NCBI GenBank assembly: GCA_012513815.1
Contig: JAAZBM010000013.1
Coordinates: 1-64,000 of the forward strand
DNA: 64,000 nt
Reading direction: 5' to 3'
DNA from: Candidatus Sumerlaeota bacterium
GTDB taxonomy: Bacteria > Sumerlaeota > Sumerlaeia > Sumerlaeales > Sumerlaeaceae
Of the stretch, positions 23,979 through 33,709 are shown piece after piece; position 1 is the first letter of the stretch; every line of letters begins with the position of its first letter. Below the pieces are notes generated by a model. That model did not search any database, was not told the origin of the DNA, and was given only the letters and a program-made list of their open reading frames with translations. The position numbers and the translations under genes were made by a program.

Positions 23979-26012
23979 ATGAGAATTTTCGTCTATATCG
24001 CCGGTGCGATGATGTTTATGTGTCCCGGGCTGTTTTGCTGTGGTGGTCAGTCGGTGTGGCTGGATGAACTGGCCAATGTCGACAGGATTGAGCATGGCGC
24101 TCATGGACTGGTTACTCCTCGGGTTTCGACGAATTACAAGGAACGCGATAAGGACGGCAACCGGAAGTATTTTCCGATGACGTTGGGGGGTCAGGTCTAT
24201 GAGCGGGGCGTTGGGGTTCATGCTCGCAGTGAGATATTTGTGCGGCTGTCCGGAGATGTTGAGCGCTTTGATGCGGTTGTGGGGCTTGACGATTCTGTTG
24301 GTGAGCGTGGGGCGGTGGTTTTTGAGATTTGGAGCGACGACCGTCTGCTGACGTCATCCGAACGAATCACGGGGGCGGGGAACGGAATTCCTGTGTCTGT
24401 AGCGCTGAATGACGCGAAGCGACTGGCGCTCATTGTCGATACGACGGGAACAAGTATCGCGAATTGTCATTTTGACTGGGCGGACGCGAAGTTTGTGATG
24501 AAGGACGAGGCAAAGACAAGCCCGTCGTTGTGCTTTATGGATGACGTCACGACGCCAGTTATTGTTTGTGATGATGGTGATGAACCGCGTTTTCATGGGC
24601 CGCAGGTGGTTGGGGCTTCCCCGGGGAAACCATTTTTGTTTCGTGTTCCGGCTACGGGAAATTCTCCGCTGACTTATCGGTGCGAGGATTTGCCTGATGG
24701 ATTGACGCTTGATGCGGCAACGGGGATTATCAGTGGGTGCATCGTGTCTGAGGGATTGCATCTTGCGCATGTTGTCGTGACAAATAATCGCGGTTCGGCA
24801 GAGCGTGAGTATGCCTTTGTTGCTCGGCCGAATCGGCTTGCGCTGACGCCGCCGATGGGGTGGAATTCGTGGAACTGTTTTCACTGGGCCATCAATGACA
24901 AGCTTGTGCGCGAGATGGCTGATTGCTTCGAGACGCTCGGGCTTGCAGCTCACGGGTATCAGTATGTGGTGATTGATGATGTTTGGCAGGCTGATAAAGT
25001 GCGGCCAACGACGGGCGCTTTGTGTGCCGCTAAGCAAAAGTTTCCCGATATGAAGGGACTGGCAGATGCATTGCATGATAAGGGGCTGAAGTTTGGCATC
25101 TATAGTTCGCCGGGGGCGACGACTTGCGCGAATTTCGCGGGAAGCTATCAGCACGAACAGGAGGACGCCGATCAGTTTGCCGCATGGGGGATTGATTATC
25201 TGAAATATGACTGGTGCGGGTACTCTAAGGTTGTTCCGAATTTCTCGAGGGGTGAACTTATCAAGCCGTACAAATTGATGTCGGATTGTCTGCACTCGAC
25301 GTCGCGCGACATCGTTTTTAGTTTGTGCCAATACGGGATGGGAAGCGTTTGGGAGTGGGGACGTACCGAGGCCGGGGGAAATCTGTGGCGCACGACCGGC
25401 GATATTATCGATACATGGGGGTGCATGAGTACGATTGGTTTTGCCCAGAAGGACAAGGCACAGTGGGCATGTCCCGGCGGGTGGAATGACCCGGATATGC
25501 TGACGGTGGGGTGGGTTGCTTGCACGAGGAAACTGCATCCATCGCTACTAAAACCCAATGAGCAACTGACGCATATCTCACTGTGGAGTTTGTTGTCTGC
25601 ACCGCTGATGATTGGTTGCGATTTGACGAAGATGGATGACTTTACACGCAGTCTGCTGACGCATAGCGAAGTCATTGATATCAATCAGGATGTTCTGGGA
25701 CGGCAGGCCGACCGAGTGGACCGGGACGGGTTTGGCGAGGTTTGGGCAAAGGAATTGTCGGATGGGACGATCGCTGTGGGTTTGTTTAATCGCGATATTG
25801 TGTCGAGGAAAGTGTGCGCCGATTTTGCGAAGCTGGGGCGAGCGGGCGGAGTGGCGGAGCCTGTGCGTGACGTTTGGCAATGCCGGGATCTCGGGGAGTT
25901 CAAAGACGGCATTACGCTGGATGTACCCGGGCATGGAGTCGTGTTGCTCAAGATTGGTACACCGCACGAGGTTCCTATCACCGAGAGCTTGAAGCGTTCC
26001 GGGATGATTTAA
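23979..26012 (+). CDS. Exported GH27 alpha-galactosidase with NPCBM domain
   Basis: A 677-residue secreted glycosidase that should remove alpha-galactose (or related) units from oligo- or polysaccharides. It has a signal peptide (1-23), an NPCBM carbohydrate-binding domain (about 25-175, with YERGVGVHARS) and a putative-Ig domain (about 200-285, LPDGLTLDAATGIISG). The GH27 barrel (about 288-580) starts TPPMGWNSWN. The nucleophile is D411 in YLKYDWCGY and the acid/base lies in GGWNDPDML. A C-terminal beta-domain closes the protein. It precedes the WecA-like gene by 29 bp, possibly in one transcript. Confidence 0.93.
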   Translation: MRIFVYIAGAMMFMCPGLFCCGGQSVWLDELANVDRIEHGAHGLVTPRVSTNYKERDKDGNRKYFPMTLGGQVYERGVGVHARSEIFVRLSGDVERFDAVVGLDDSVGERGAVVFEIWSDDRLLTSSERITGAGNGIPVSVALNDAKRLALIVDTTGTSIANCHFDWADAKFVMKDEAKTSPSLCFMDDVTTPVIVCDDGDEPRFHGPQVVGASPGKPFLFRVPATGNSPLTYRCEDLPDGLTLDAATGIISGCIVSEGLHLAHVVVTNNRGSAEREYAFVARPNRLALTPPMGWNSWNCFHWAINDKLVREMADCFETLGLAAHGYQYVVIDDVWQADKVRPTTGALCAAKQKFPDMKGLADALHDKGLKFGIYSSPGATTCANFAGSYQHEQEDADQFAAWGIDYLKYDWCGYSKVVPNFSRGELIKPYKLMSDCLHSTSRDIVFSLCQYGMGSVWEWGRTEAGGNLWRTTGDIIDTWGCMSTIGFAQKDKAQWACPGGWNDPDMLTVGWVACTRKLHPSLLKPNEQLTHISLWSLLSAPLMIGCDLTKMDDFTRSLLTHSEVIDINQDVLGRQADRVDRDGFGEVWAKELSDGTIAVGLFNRDIVSRKVCADFAKLGRAGGVAEPVRDVWQCRDLGEFKDGITLDVPGHGVVLLKIGTPHEVPITESLKRSGMI

Positions 26013-26041
26013 AACTCATCTCGATTGTCTTGTGTTAGGTC

Positions 26042-27136
26042 ATGACAATTAACATAGCTTACATATTATTGGCACTTTGCAGCTTTTTGTGTGCACTATT
26101 GACCGTTCCGATTGCGCTTGTATTCGGTCGCCGCTTTGGGTTCATGGACCAACCCGGCGAACGCAAAATTCATAGCACGGCGATCATTCGTTGCGGTGGC
26201 GTGGGAATATGGCTCGCGTTTTTTGTCTCCTTTGTCGGCGTTCTGTTGGCGTTGCCGTATGTGCAGGATATGGATTTGTTTCCGAGTTCTCTGAAAGTTT
26301 ACATCGCTAATGTTGGGTTGATGATGCCCAAAATTGCGGCTTTGCTGTTTGGCGCGTGTGTTGCGTTCGCGACCGGTTTGTGGGATGACAAGAAATTGTT
26401 GTCGCCCCGGGTCAAGCTGTTTTGGCAACTCGTTGCGATTGTCCCCTTGCCGTTTGTTGGCATAACCGCCAATTGCTTTTTGGGGTCTGCGGTGTTGTCC
26501 GGGATTCTGACGATATTTTGGGTTTTGCTTATCACGAACGCTTTCAATCTGCTTGATAATATGAATGGGCTGAGCGCTGGTGTTGCGATAATCGCTTGCT
26601 TCTGTTTTTATCTGATTTCGTCGGCGAGTGGCGAATGGTTCATGATGGCGATGTTCGCGATATTCGCCGGTTCGATTGCGGGATTTTTACCGTACAATTT
26701 CCCGAAAGCCAAACTCTTTATGGGTGACAGCGGTTCACTTTTTATTGGGTATATGTTGGGGACGCTGAGCGTTTTGGTGTCCTATTACAAAGTCGCGCTG
26801 CCAACGGCGCTCCCTGTTCTGTCGCCTCTAATCATTCTGGCCGTGCCGCTTTATGATACTCTGAGTGTGATGTGGATTCGATATCGCGCAGGTCAGCCGC
26901 TGATGAAGGGGGATCGAAATCATATCAGTCACCGTCTGGAAGCGTTGGGTTTTAGTCGCACGGGCGCTGTCGTGATGGTGTGGGCGCTGTCGCTGGCGGT
27001 TGGTGTTGGTGCAGTTAATCTTCGCTCGTTGGCGTTGCCCGGCGCATTGATTGCGGTTTCGCAAATCGTTTTGTGGTTTGTGATTTTCCATATTGTCGAG
27101 CGTCATGCCAATGCTCGCATTCGCTCTCGGGAATAA
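26042..27136 (+). CDS. Undecaprenyl-phosphate sugar-1-phosphate transferase (WecA/MraY family)
   Basis: A 364-residue inner-membrane enzyme with about ten to eleven transmembrane helices. It has the PNPT family motifs: GLWDDKKLLSPRVK, NAFNLLDNMNGLSAG, FMGDSGSLFIGYMLG and the cytoplasmic GDRNHISHRL. It should transfer a HexNAc-1-phosphate to the lipid carrier, starting O-antigen, teichoic-type or exopolysaccharide synthesis. HISHRL places it in the WecA/TagO group rather than MraY. It pairs functionally with the O-antigen-ligase-like gene at 40.2 kb. Confidence 0.92.
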   Translation: MTINIAYILLALCSFLCALLTVPIALVFGRRFGFMDQPGERKIHSTAIIRCGGVGIWLAFFVSFVGVLLALPYVQDMDLFPSSLKVYIANVGLMMPKIAALLFGACVAFATGLWDDKKLLSPRVKLFWQLVAIVPLPFVGITANCFLGSAVLSGILTIFWVLLITNAFNLLDNMNGLSAGVAIIACFCFYLISSASGEWFMMAMFAIFAGSIAGFLPYNFPKAKLFMGDSGSLFIGYMLGTLSVLVSYYKVALPTALPVLSPLIILAVPLYDTLSVMWIRYRAGQPLMKGDRNHISHRLEALGFSRTGAVVMVWALSLAVGVGAVNLRSLALPGALIAVSQIVLWFVIFHIVERHANARIRSRE

Positions 27137-27162
27137 TGTAGCACCCGCCCGCCGGAAGTTGG

Positions 27163-30108
27163 TTAGTGTGTTATTTCGAACTGTTTTTCGTCTTGCATGC
27201 GCAGGATGTGTTCATACTGATAGAAGGGTATTGGCTCGGAATAATAGAAACCCTGAATTAAGTCCGTGCCGCATTCGTTGACAAGGAAGTCGCGCTGTTT
27301 CTTGTTTTCGACGCCTTCCGAAATCACCGCCAGACCCAACTCGTGCGCCATGTTGATGATGCCCTTAATCATTGGCTTGATTCGCTGGTGGTTGTCGAGT
27401 TTCTGAATGAAGGTTTTGTCGAGTTTAATGGAACTCGCGGGGAGCTGATGGAGCATACTGAAGCTCGAATACTCTGTCCCGAAGTCATCAATCGCGAAAC
27501 GGATACCGCCGTCTTGCAGTTCGCATAGCACCTCGACCATGTGCGCGGGGGAGTCCGCCAAAACGGATTCCGTAATCTCCATGCACAGCGAATGCATCGG
27601 CAGATGGTACTTGTTCAGGATTTCGAGCGTTTTGTTTACGAAGTCGATTTGCATGAGCTGAATGACAGAGACATTGATGTTGAGGCGGTCGATGTCGATA
27701 CCGGCATCAATCCATTCTCGCATTTGTTTGCATGCTTTGTCGATGAGCATCAGGCCAATCGGATTGATGAGGCCCGTGTGTTCGGCGATGGGAATGAACT
27801 CTCCCGGCGAGATGTTGCCAAGCCTTTTGTCGTTGAGGCGGAGGAGAATTTCGCCAGCGCAGAACTTTTGTTTTTTGACGCTGAAAAGAGGCTGAACAAG
27901 TAGCGTGAAGCTGTCATTGCTAAGGGCGTTTTTCAGGACTTCAATGATATCGACTTGTCTTGTGAATCTCGACGATACGGTCGAGTCGCAGAAGACTAAT
28001 GGCTTTGCGGTGCGCTTGGCTTCCGTATAGGAGAAGTCGATTTCGCTGGTGATGTTTTTGAAGGATTGTTCGTTTTTGCTGTCGAAAAGAATGATAACTG
28101 TCGAGATGGTTCCGATGTACGAAACGTTTCTCACGAACCATGGGAAACTGAATCGTTCGATAATGGTGAGGGCTTTGTCGTATGCTTCCTCTTCGTCAAT
28201 ATCCTCGGCGCAAACCAAGAATTTGTCGCCTCCGTATCTAAAGACGCTATCTTGTCCGTAGTTCTCTCTGAGCCATTTGGCGACTTCCTGCAATATGGCC
28301 GTTCCGTTCGATTGACCGTATGCGCTGTTGACGCTCTTGAAGTCATTCATGCCAAACATAATCATTGCACCATGAGCCTCGCGTTCGTTAAGGTCGTCCA
28401 TTTTGCGGGAAAGGGCGAGGCGGTTGCCGATACCAAGCACAAAGTCCGTCATCAGGCGCTGCTGTTGGCGTTTGTTGCGGTTGAGCAAATGGCGGATGTA
28501 AAAGCCCAAGAATGTGATTGTGATGAAGAACAGTGCCGAGATGATATGCGTAAAATACATGTGGACGAATTCGTAAAGCGTTCTTTGTGTCTTGATGTTG
28601 AATGTGTTATCCAACGCAATGTCGGCAGCTGTTTTGTTGGGAATTGAGCTAATGCATTTGTTCAGGATGGTGACCATCTGTGGTGGTTCGTTCGGGCCAA
28701 TTGCCAGACGGAAATACTGCATGATGGGAGTGGTCAGGAGGACATTAAGGCGCTTTTGCAGAATAGCACTGCGGCTGTGGTAGTCCACAGAAAGCTGAAT
28801 GTCCATGATTAAATCAGTATTGCCGTCGATGAAGCTGTCGTACATTTCTTTTTGTGTCGAGACTCTGCGAATCAACATGTTCGGAAAATTGTGTTGGAGG
28901 TACCTAATCTTGTTGATTCTGTCGGTGTAAACCGTGATGATTGGGTTCTTGTTCTGTAAGGCGTTCCGTTCTCCGCAGATTGAGTCGTGCGAAATGAGTA
29001 GTGGGCGCGTGTAGAGAAAGCCACTGCCACGCATATAGTTTGCTGTGAGCAAGATGTTTACTTTTCCGTTTTTGAACGCCTTAACGGAGTCTTCGACCGA
29101 ATTGAAAACAACGCAACGTAGGCGAAGTGAAGGATTGTTCTTATTAAGCAATGCAATCATCTGTGGGAAGATGCCTTCGATTTGCTGAGTTTCCGGATTC
29201 CAGTTGGAGAACGGCGGCGAGTTATTGACGAGTCCGACTGTTCGGATGCCGCCGGATTGCAAAAGAGTTTGTTCTTCGGCAGTTAATTCGCTGACGATTT
29301 CGTAATCAGTCCCAAAGTAGTGCTGGGAGAGCATGTCGTAAAACTCAGGAATCTCTAATGCAATATTGCGTTGCGCAAGTCTGAAGTCTTGACGCAGTGT
29401 GATATTGGTATTCAGGAGGAAGAAGAACGGCTGTGGCGACAAAACCATGATGGAATCGCATGATGGTGTCTTCTGGAAATTGGAGGTCAACAGTGCGGCA
29501 ATCTCATTATCTTTGAGGGCTTGGCGCGCATTTGCAATGTTCTCATAGATGAATGGAACATAATCATAACCGAACTTTTCGTTGTATGTCTCGAACTTTT
29601 CCAAAGTCCCGGAGTTCTTGACGAAGCCAATGTTCATTCCATCGAGGAAAACCTGGGGGCGGTTACTGGGTACATACATGCCGATGCATTTTGTGCCGGC
29701 ATGATAGGTGATAAACTCCGATGCCGTCGTCTCTTCATTTTCCTCCGTAAACGGGTCACAGCCGATATCGATTTCATCATTCCGAAGTTTTTCACGGAGG
29801 GTTTCAGTTGAATCACACTTGACGAAACTGTAAAGCCACCCGGTGTGTTTTGATATTTCGGCGAGATAGTCATAGAAATAGCCGGAATAGGTTACCGCTC
29901 CGTTCTTGTCGGCTTGGTGTTCTTCGAAAAGATTCTCCGATGGTATGACTCCGACGCGAATGGACAATGGGACGGATGTTTGTTGCGCGTATGTTAGCCC
30001 GATACAGTTGACCAAGAGAGTGAACAAAAAAAACAGGCGAATGCAATGCCAGCTTTTTTGCTCGAAGAGGATGCAGAGTTTTAGAAGACCAAGTTTCGGT
30101 ATAATCAT
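27163..30108 (-). CDS. Two-SBP sensor with degenerate GGDEF and EAL domain (c-di-GMP phosphodiesterase)
   Basis: A 981-residue membrane sensor. A signal-anchor (about 22-42) is followed by two periplasmic substrate-binding domains of the SBP_bac_3 type (about 48-270 and 280-530), a transmembrane helix (about 535-560), a GGDEF domain and an EAL domain. The GGDEF signature is GGDKF at 626-630, so cyclase activity is probably lost. The EAL domain keeps E753 (EIL for EAL), the Asn of NVSV, the Glu of EITES, D874/D875 (DDFGT), K895 and E931. It should therefore hydrolyse c-di-GMP in response to a periplasmic ligand. It ends the long argC-lysC unit, 12 bp after the membrane transferase gene. Confidence 0.9.
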   Translation of the reverse strand: MIIPKLGLLKLCILFEQKSWHCIRLFFLFTLLVNCIGLTYAQQTSVPLSIRVGVIPSENLFEEHQADKNGAVTYSGYFYDYLAEISKHTGWLYSFVKCDSTETLREKLRNDEIDIGCDPFTEENEETTASEFITYHAGTKCIGMYVPSNRPQVFLDGMNIGFVKNSGTLEKFETYNEKFGYDYVPFIYENIANARQALKDNEIAALLTSNFQKTPSCDSIMVLSPQPFFFLLNTNITLRQDFRLAQRNIALEIPEFYDMLSQHYFGTDYEIVSELTAEEQTLLQSGGIRTVGLVNNSPPFSNWNPETQQIEGIFPQMIALLNKNNPSLRLRCVVFNSVEDSVKAFKNGKVNILLTANYMRGSGFLYTRPLLISHDSICGERNALQNKNPIITVYTDRINKIRYLQHNFPNMLIRRVSTQKEMYDSFIDGNTDLIMDIQLSVDYHSRSAILQKRLNVLLTTPIMQYFRLAIGPNEPPQMVTILNKCISSIPNKTAADIALDNTFNIKTQRTLYEFVHMYFTHIISALFFITITFLGFYIRHLLNRNKRQQQRLMTDFVLGIGNRLALSRKMDDLNEREAHGAMIMFGMNDFKSVNSAYGQSNGTAILQEVAKWLRENYGQDSVFRYGGDKFLVCAEDIDEEEAYDKALTIIERFSFPWFVRNVSYIGTISTVIILFDSKNEQSFKNITSEIDFSYTEAKRTAKPLVFCDSTVSSRFTRQVDIIEVLKNALSNDSFTLLVQPLFSVKKQKFCAGEILLRLNDKRLGNISPGEFIPIAEHTGLINPIGLMLIDKACKQMREWIDAGIDIDRLNINVSVIQLMQIDFVNKTLEILNKYHLPMHSLCMEITESVLADSPAHMVEVLCELQDGGIRFAIDDFGTEYSSFSMLHQLPASSIKLDKTFIQKLDNHQRIKPMIKGIINMAHELGLAVISEGVENKKQRDFLVNECGTDLIQGFYYSEPIPFYQYEHILRMQDEKQFEITH

Positions 30109-30120
30109 TACTGTCGAGTT

Positions 30121-31914
30121 CTATTTAGTACAATAGAATCCCCACGTGTCATTTATTGGTTTGTTTTCAATTAAAGAGTAATTTTTTCCGCATGATTTTA
30201 GCACGCGATTTCGCCAAACACTAAACGAAACCGGTATCGCCACTTCGTTTTTGCTCAAGGCGAAGATTGCGCTTCCCGAGGTCAAATGTTCGTCTGTGGC
30301 AGGGAGCAAATTCGCAGGGGAGAGGACGGAGGTGTGGAGCAACACATCGCATTTTGTCGCCGATGTGGATAAATCCGTGATGGGGGTTAGGCGTGGAACA
30401 ATGCCTTTTTGTCGGGCATAATCAGCGATGGAGGCAATGACCTCGTTTTTGATGTTGTTGTCAGTCTTAACCGCGACGCCGATTGTTTTGCCGTCGTTCC
30501 AGAGACTGTAAATATGGGGGATTACGGCGGTGTCGCGGAGATGCTCGGCAGTGACATAATCAGCTTTGAGCGCTCGACTAGAGATTTGCCCCGTTTTCAT
30601 GATGTAAGCCGTGCCGAGTAGTAGGATGCCCAAGAGAAAAGCGTGCAAAGCCTGTCTGCCGTAGCTACGCCATAGTGTGATAATGAGGAGGACAAAGACG
30701 ATGATGATGTATTGCGTCGGACAGATTAGGACGACTGCCATACCTGCAAGGATGAACAGCAAATTGCGCAGAATGTTTGTCAGTTTCCGCCCGGCGAAGA
30801 CAGCTTGGAGTTGTTGCGATGCAAGTACACCTATCAGCGCGCAGAGGAACATCGTTGTCCCGAGCATGTAGCGGGCATAGATGTGCGGCCATGCCAAGTA
30901 GCCGACGAAAAATGTCGCCGCACCAATGATGAGCATACCTTCGGTAAAAAAACCGGCGATAAATCTTGATGGGTGTAGGTGAATGGTTCTATTGTATCGG
31001 AGCAAGAGGGTGAGGATAATCCATAAGAAAATGATGCCGAATAGTTGGTCAATGATAAGGGTGGAATACTGGCTGAGTGTGCCAAGCCAATTTGATGTGG
31101 CGTCGGCGTATTGACTTGTGTATTGGCCCTGAATACCTTTTGAGAACAAGTCCGTTTTGCCTGCGTAAAAACAGATGACCGATGCGATGAGGATGAGTGA
31201 CGCAAACGCCGACCATGCCGCGTTGCGCTTGCGAATGAGCGCGGCGCAACATATGACCCAGAGCAGAATCAGGGCGATGGGCGCGAAAATCAGTTTGGTG
31301 AAGATGACGAGCATGAGTAACAGGGCGCCAATCAGCATGAGCGGCCAAACACTCCACCACCGTTTTGCCCGCCATGCGCAGAGGATGGCAAAGCACCCGG
31401 CCGAGGCGAAAAAGACTGCGTATGAATCCGTTGTGAAGAGTCTGAACCAGTTGGCCTGCAAGGACTGGAAGTCTGTGGCGCCCGGAATCTCGGCTGTCAA
31501 GAACAGCACGGCGCCTATCCAACTGCCGATGAGCGCGCCGAGTGCCTGACGGGTTCCGGTCGCGCGATACGCAATCATCATGATAAACAAACAGGTCAGC
31601 GCAAGTAACGCCAAATGAACAATGTGAGCCATGCGGAGGTTAGCGAGTAGGTAGAGGCCTGCGCTCACGAGGTCTATGCTTGGCCGATAGCTGTTCGCGA
31701 AACGCGGGTCGGCATCGGCGAATAGCCCTACGGGGCCACCCTGTTCGAGCGACGAGAGGACAATCTTGCCATGGTCAAACATCGAGACATCATCAATCAG
31801 TGAGAATGGAAGGCTTGCTGCATCCCAATAAAACCAGTATCCGATGATAATAAGCACGACAAACAGAAGAGTCGCGAGAAGAAGATGAAACCCACCTTGC
31901 ATTTTGTTATGCAT
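30121..31914 (-). CDS. Polytopic membrane protein, GT-C glycosyltransferase-like
   Basis: A 597-residue protein with about 12 hydrophobic helices and a C-terminal soluble part (about 470-597). An acidic pair in the first outside loop (LIDDVSMFD) after helix 1 resembles the catalytic loop of lipid-carrier-dependent GT-C transferases. No finer family is recognised. The ATG at 31914 has AGGAAGG upstream; a longer frame to 31959 would overlap the previous gene. It lies between the dehydrogenase and the c-di-GMP sensor and may build a surface glycan. Confidence 0.65.
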   Translation of the reverse strand: MHNKMQGGFHLLLATLLFVVLIIIGYWFYWDAASLPFSLIDDVSMFDHGKIVLSSLEQGGPVGLFADADPRFANSYRPSIDLVSAGLYLLANLRMAHIVHLALLALTCLFIMMIAYRATGTRQALGALIGSWIGAVLFLTAEIPGATDFQSLQANWFRLFTTDSYAVFFASAGCFAILCAWRAKRWWSVWPLMLIGALLLMLVIFTKLIFAPIALILLWVICCAALIRKRNAAWSAFASLILIASVICFYAGKTDLFSKGIQGQYTSQYADATSNWLGTLSQYSTLIIDQLFGIIFLWIILTLLLRYNRTIHLHPSRFIAGFFTEGMLIIGAATFFVGYLAWPHIYARYMLGTTMFLCALIGVLASQQLQAVFAGRKLTNILRNLLFILAGMAVVLICPTQYIIIVFVLLIITLWRSYGRQALHAFLLGILLLGTAYIMKTGQISSRALKADYVTAEHLRDTAVIPHIYSLWNDGKTIGVAVKTDNNIKNEVIASIADYARQKGIVPRLTPITDLSTSATKCDVLLHTSVLSPANLLPATDEHLTSGSAIFALSKNEVAIPVSFSVWRNRVLKSCGKNYSLIENKPINDTWGFYCTK

Positions 31915-31946
31915 AGTTACTGCCTTCCTGCTATGATTGTGTGGCG

Positions 31947-32993
31947 CTAGGAAAAGCACCGCTTGAGATACTTGTTTGTCTTGACCAGTTCAAGGAACTC
32001 TGGGACGCAATCGCGTGACGAGAGAACTGTGTAGTAATGATTTTTGATGGATGGCGCAAGCTGAATTGCCTCTGTCCATTCGCTTGTTGAAAATGGCTCT
32101 TGCGCGATAAAGTCCCAGAAGCCGATTTTTTCGAAGAGTTCGCCGAGGCGGTCGTTTGTCTGCTTTTGTAGGAGCGAGCACACGTATGTCGCGACGCCGA
32201 CTTGTAGGCCGTGCATCCGAGGTTTGCGTGAGATGCGATCCAACGCATGCGAAATGAGATGTTCGCTGCCACTGGCGGGTCTTGAGGAGCCGGCGATTTC
32301 CATCGCGACGCCGTTCATCATCAGAGCCGTCGCCAGAATTTTGATTCCTTCGAGTGTACGCTCGGGGCATGCCATAAACTGAAATACTGTCGCGTCTGAC
32401 AGGAGCGCCGCCAAATCGTTAACCGGCGTGTTAACCGCATGGAATGCCATTTTCCAGTCGACAATGGCGCTGACTTTACCCATCAAATCACCAATTCCCG
32501 CGAACCAAATGATGTCGGGACAGTCAAGACAAATCTGGGTGTCGACGACCACAGCGTAAGGTTGTTTGCTGGGCAAACTGCGACGCTTGCCGCCAACGGT
32601 CAGGCTACTCTGGGGCGAGCAAAAGCTGTCGTTTGATAGGGCGGTCGGAACGGAATAGAAGGGCTTGTTTGCGAGGAAAGACACATAGCGTGCAACGTCG
32701 AGCGCCTTGCCGCCACCGATTCCGATGCAGGCGTGGCAGTCGCTGCTGAGATGAGTGAACAATTCGCTTGCATGTTCGAATGACGCGTCGGTGATAAGCA
32801 GCTCGTCCAAAATGGTGATGTTGTTATCTTTGAGTGAGAGGCGTGCCCGGTCGATAATCGAATCGATGCCGGGGCTGTAGAAGAAGGAAACCTTGGTGAA
32901 TTGCGGTCGCGCAAGATAGATGCCGAGTCTGTCAATGGCGCCTTTCTTGATGCGAACAACTGATGGAATGCTGATGAAATCATTGAAAGTCAT
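31947..32993 (-). CDS. Iron-containing alcohol dehydrogenase, glycerol-1-phosphate dehydrogenase-like
   Basis: A 348-residue NAD(P)-dependent dehydrogenase of the EgsA/AraM branch. The nucleotide loop is GIGGGKALDVARY (93-99), then VPTALSNDSFCSPQSSL, GIGDLMGK and SRPASGSEHLISHALD, with metal-binding His residues and HGLQVGVAT. This pattern is that of sn-glycerol-1-phosphate dehydrogenase (DHAP to G1P), an enzyme of archaeal lipids and some bacterial surface polymers. Other substrates are possible. A HAD phosphatase gene lies 32 bp upstream. GAGGTG precedes the ATG. Confidence 0.8.
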   Translation of the reverse strand: MTFNDFISIPSVVRIKKGAIDRLGIYLARPQFTKVSFFYSPGIDSIIDRARLSLKDNNITILDELLITDASFEHASELFTHLSSDCHACIGIGGGKALDVARYVSFLANKPFYSVPTALSNDSFCSPQSSLTVGGKRRSLPSKQPYAVVVDTQICLDCPDIIWFAGIGDLMGKVSAIVDWKMAFHAVNTPVNDLAALLSDATVFQFMACPERTLEGIKILATALMMNGVAMEIAGSSRPASGSEHLISHALDRISRKPRMHGLQVGVATYVCSLLQKQTNDRLGELFEKIGFWDFIAQEPFSTSEWTEAIQLAPSIKNHYYTVLSSRDCVPEFLELVKTNKYLKRCFS

Positions 32994-33025
32994 GATGTAA
33001 ACACCTCGTAATGTATTACAAAAGT

Positions 33026-33709
33026 CTATCGCAACAGTTCACTTGCAACCTGATTCCATCTTGTGAACTTCACAAACGGTTCATTTCTGCTTGTTAATTC
33101 GTCAGCGAGCCAACCTGTCGCAAAGCGTCTGGTGGGCGGCAAGAGCAGCGCTGATTGTAGGTCGGGGCGGCCATCTCCGGCAAACGCGGAACTGTCAGAC
33201 ACGCCGATGAAATATTGCGTTGCCTGCTTTTTGTTGATGCCTGTCTCGACGCAGAAGAAAGGCGAAGATTCGGGGAGGGTCAGATGCAGTCCGGGTTTCC
33301 CCGAGATGAAGCCTCCCGTGTTTGCCGCAACGTAGGCGACACCGGGACGCATCTCGTCGAGGGTGGTTGTCATCGGGATGCCTGCTCGGTTGAGATGCTG
33401 GCGGATGTACCATTCGGCTCCGGCGGAAACGATGGCGAGCGACCAACCGGCCATCGATATCTTTTCAAAGGATTCGGCAAAATCGGGGTCCAGTTTCATC
33501 ATATCCAAGGCAGGGTCCATCGCGTCTTCGGTCTTGTCGATTGTGCCCATGATTCCCTGCATCGCTTCGAAATGAGTGATTTTGTGGGCAATGTAATCGT
33601 CCCAAAACCTCATGCAATCAGGGGCTGTCATGTGTAGTTTTTGAATTGTCAGATAGAAATCGACAGCCGAGATTGTTCCGTCGAAGTCCGAGATGAGGGT
33701 CTTAATCAT
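33026..33709 (-). CDS. HAD-family phosphatase (MtnX-like)
   Basis: A 227-residue HAD hydrolase. Motif I is DFDGT (8-12), motif II is SAGAEWY, and motif IV is FAGDGRPD. The order and the cap size resemble MtnX / PSP-like phosphatases acting on small phosphorylated metabolites. No other methionine-salvage gene is present, so a salvage role is unlikely. Placement between the anchored protein gene and the glycerol-1-phosphate-dehydrogenase-like gene suggests it dephosphorylates a sugar or glycerol phosphate. Its start overlaps the previous stop by four bases (ATGA). Confidence 0.82.
   Translation of the reverse strand: MIKTLISDFDGTISAVDFYLTIQKLHMTAPDCMRFWDDYIAHKITHFEAMQGIMGTIDKTEDAMDPALDMMKLDPDFAESFEKISMAGWSLAIVSAGAEWYIRQHLNRAGIPMTTTLDEMRPGVAYVAANTGGFISGKPGLHLTLPESSPFFCVETGINKKQATQYFIGVSDSSAFAGDGRPDLQSALLLPPTRRFATGWLADELTSRNEPFVKFTRWNQVASELLR

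Noticed and set aside
24354-25538. 394-codon open frame antisense to the GH27 gene
   Set aside because: The plus-strand frame has signal peptide and catalytic motifs; the antisense product is Arg/His/Pro-rich with no family features.
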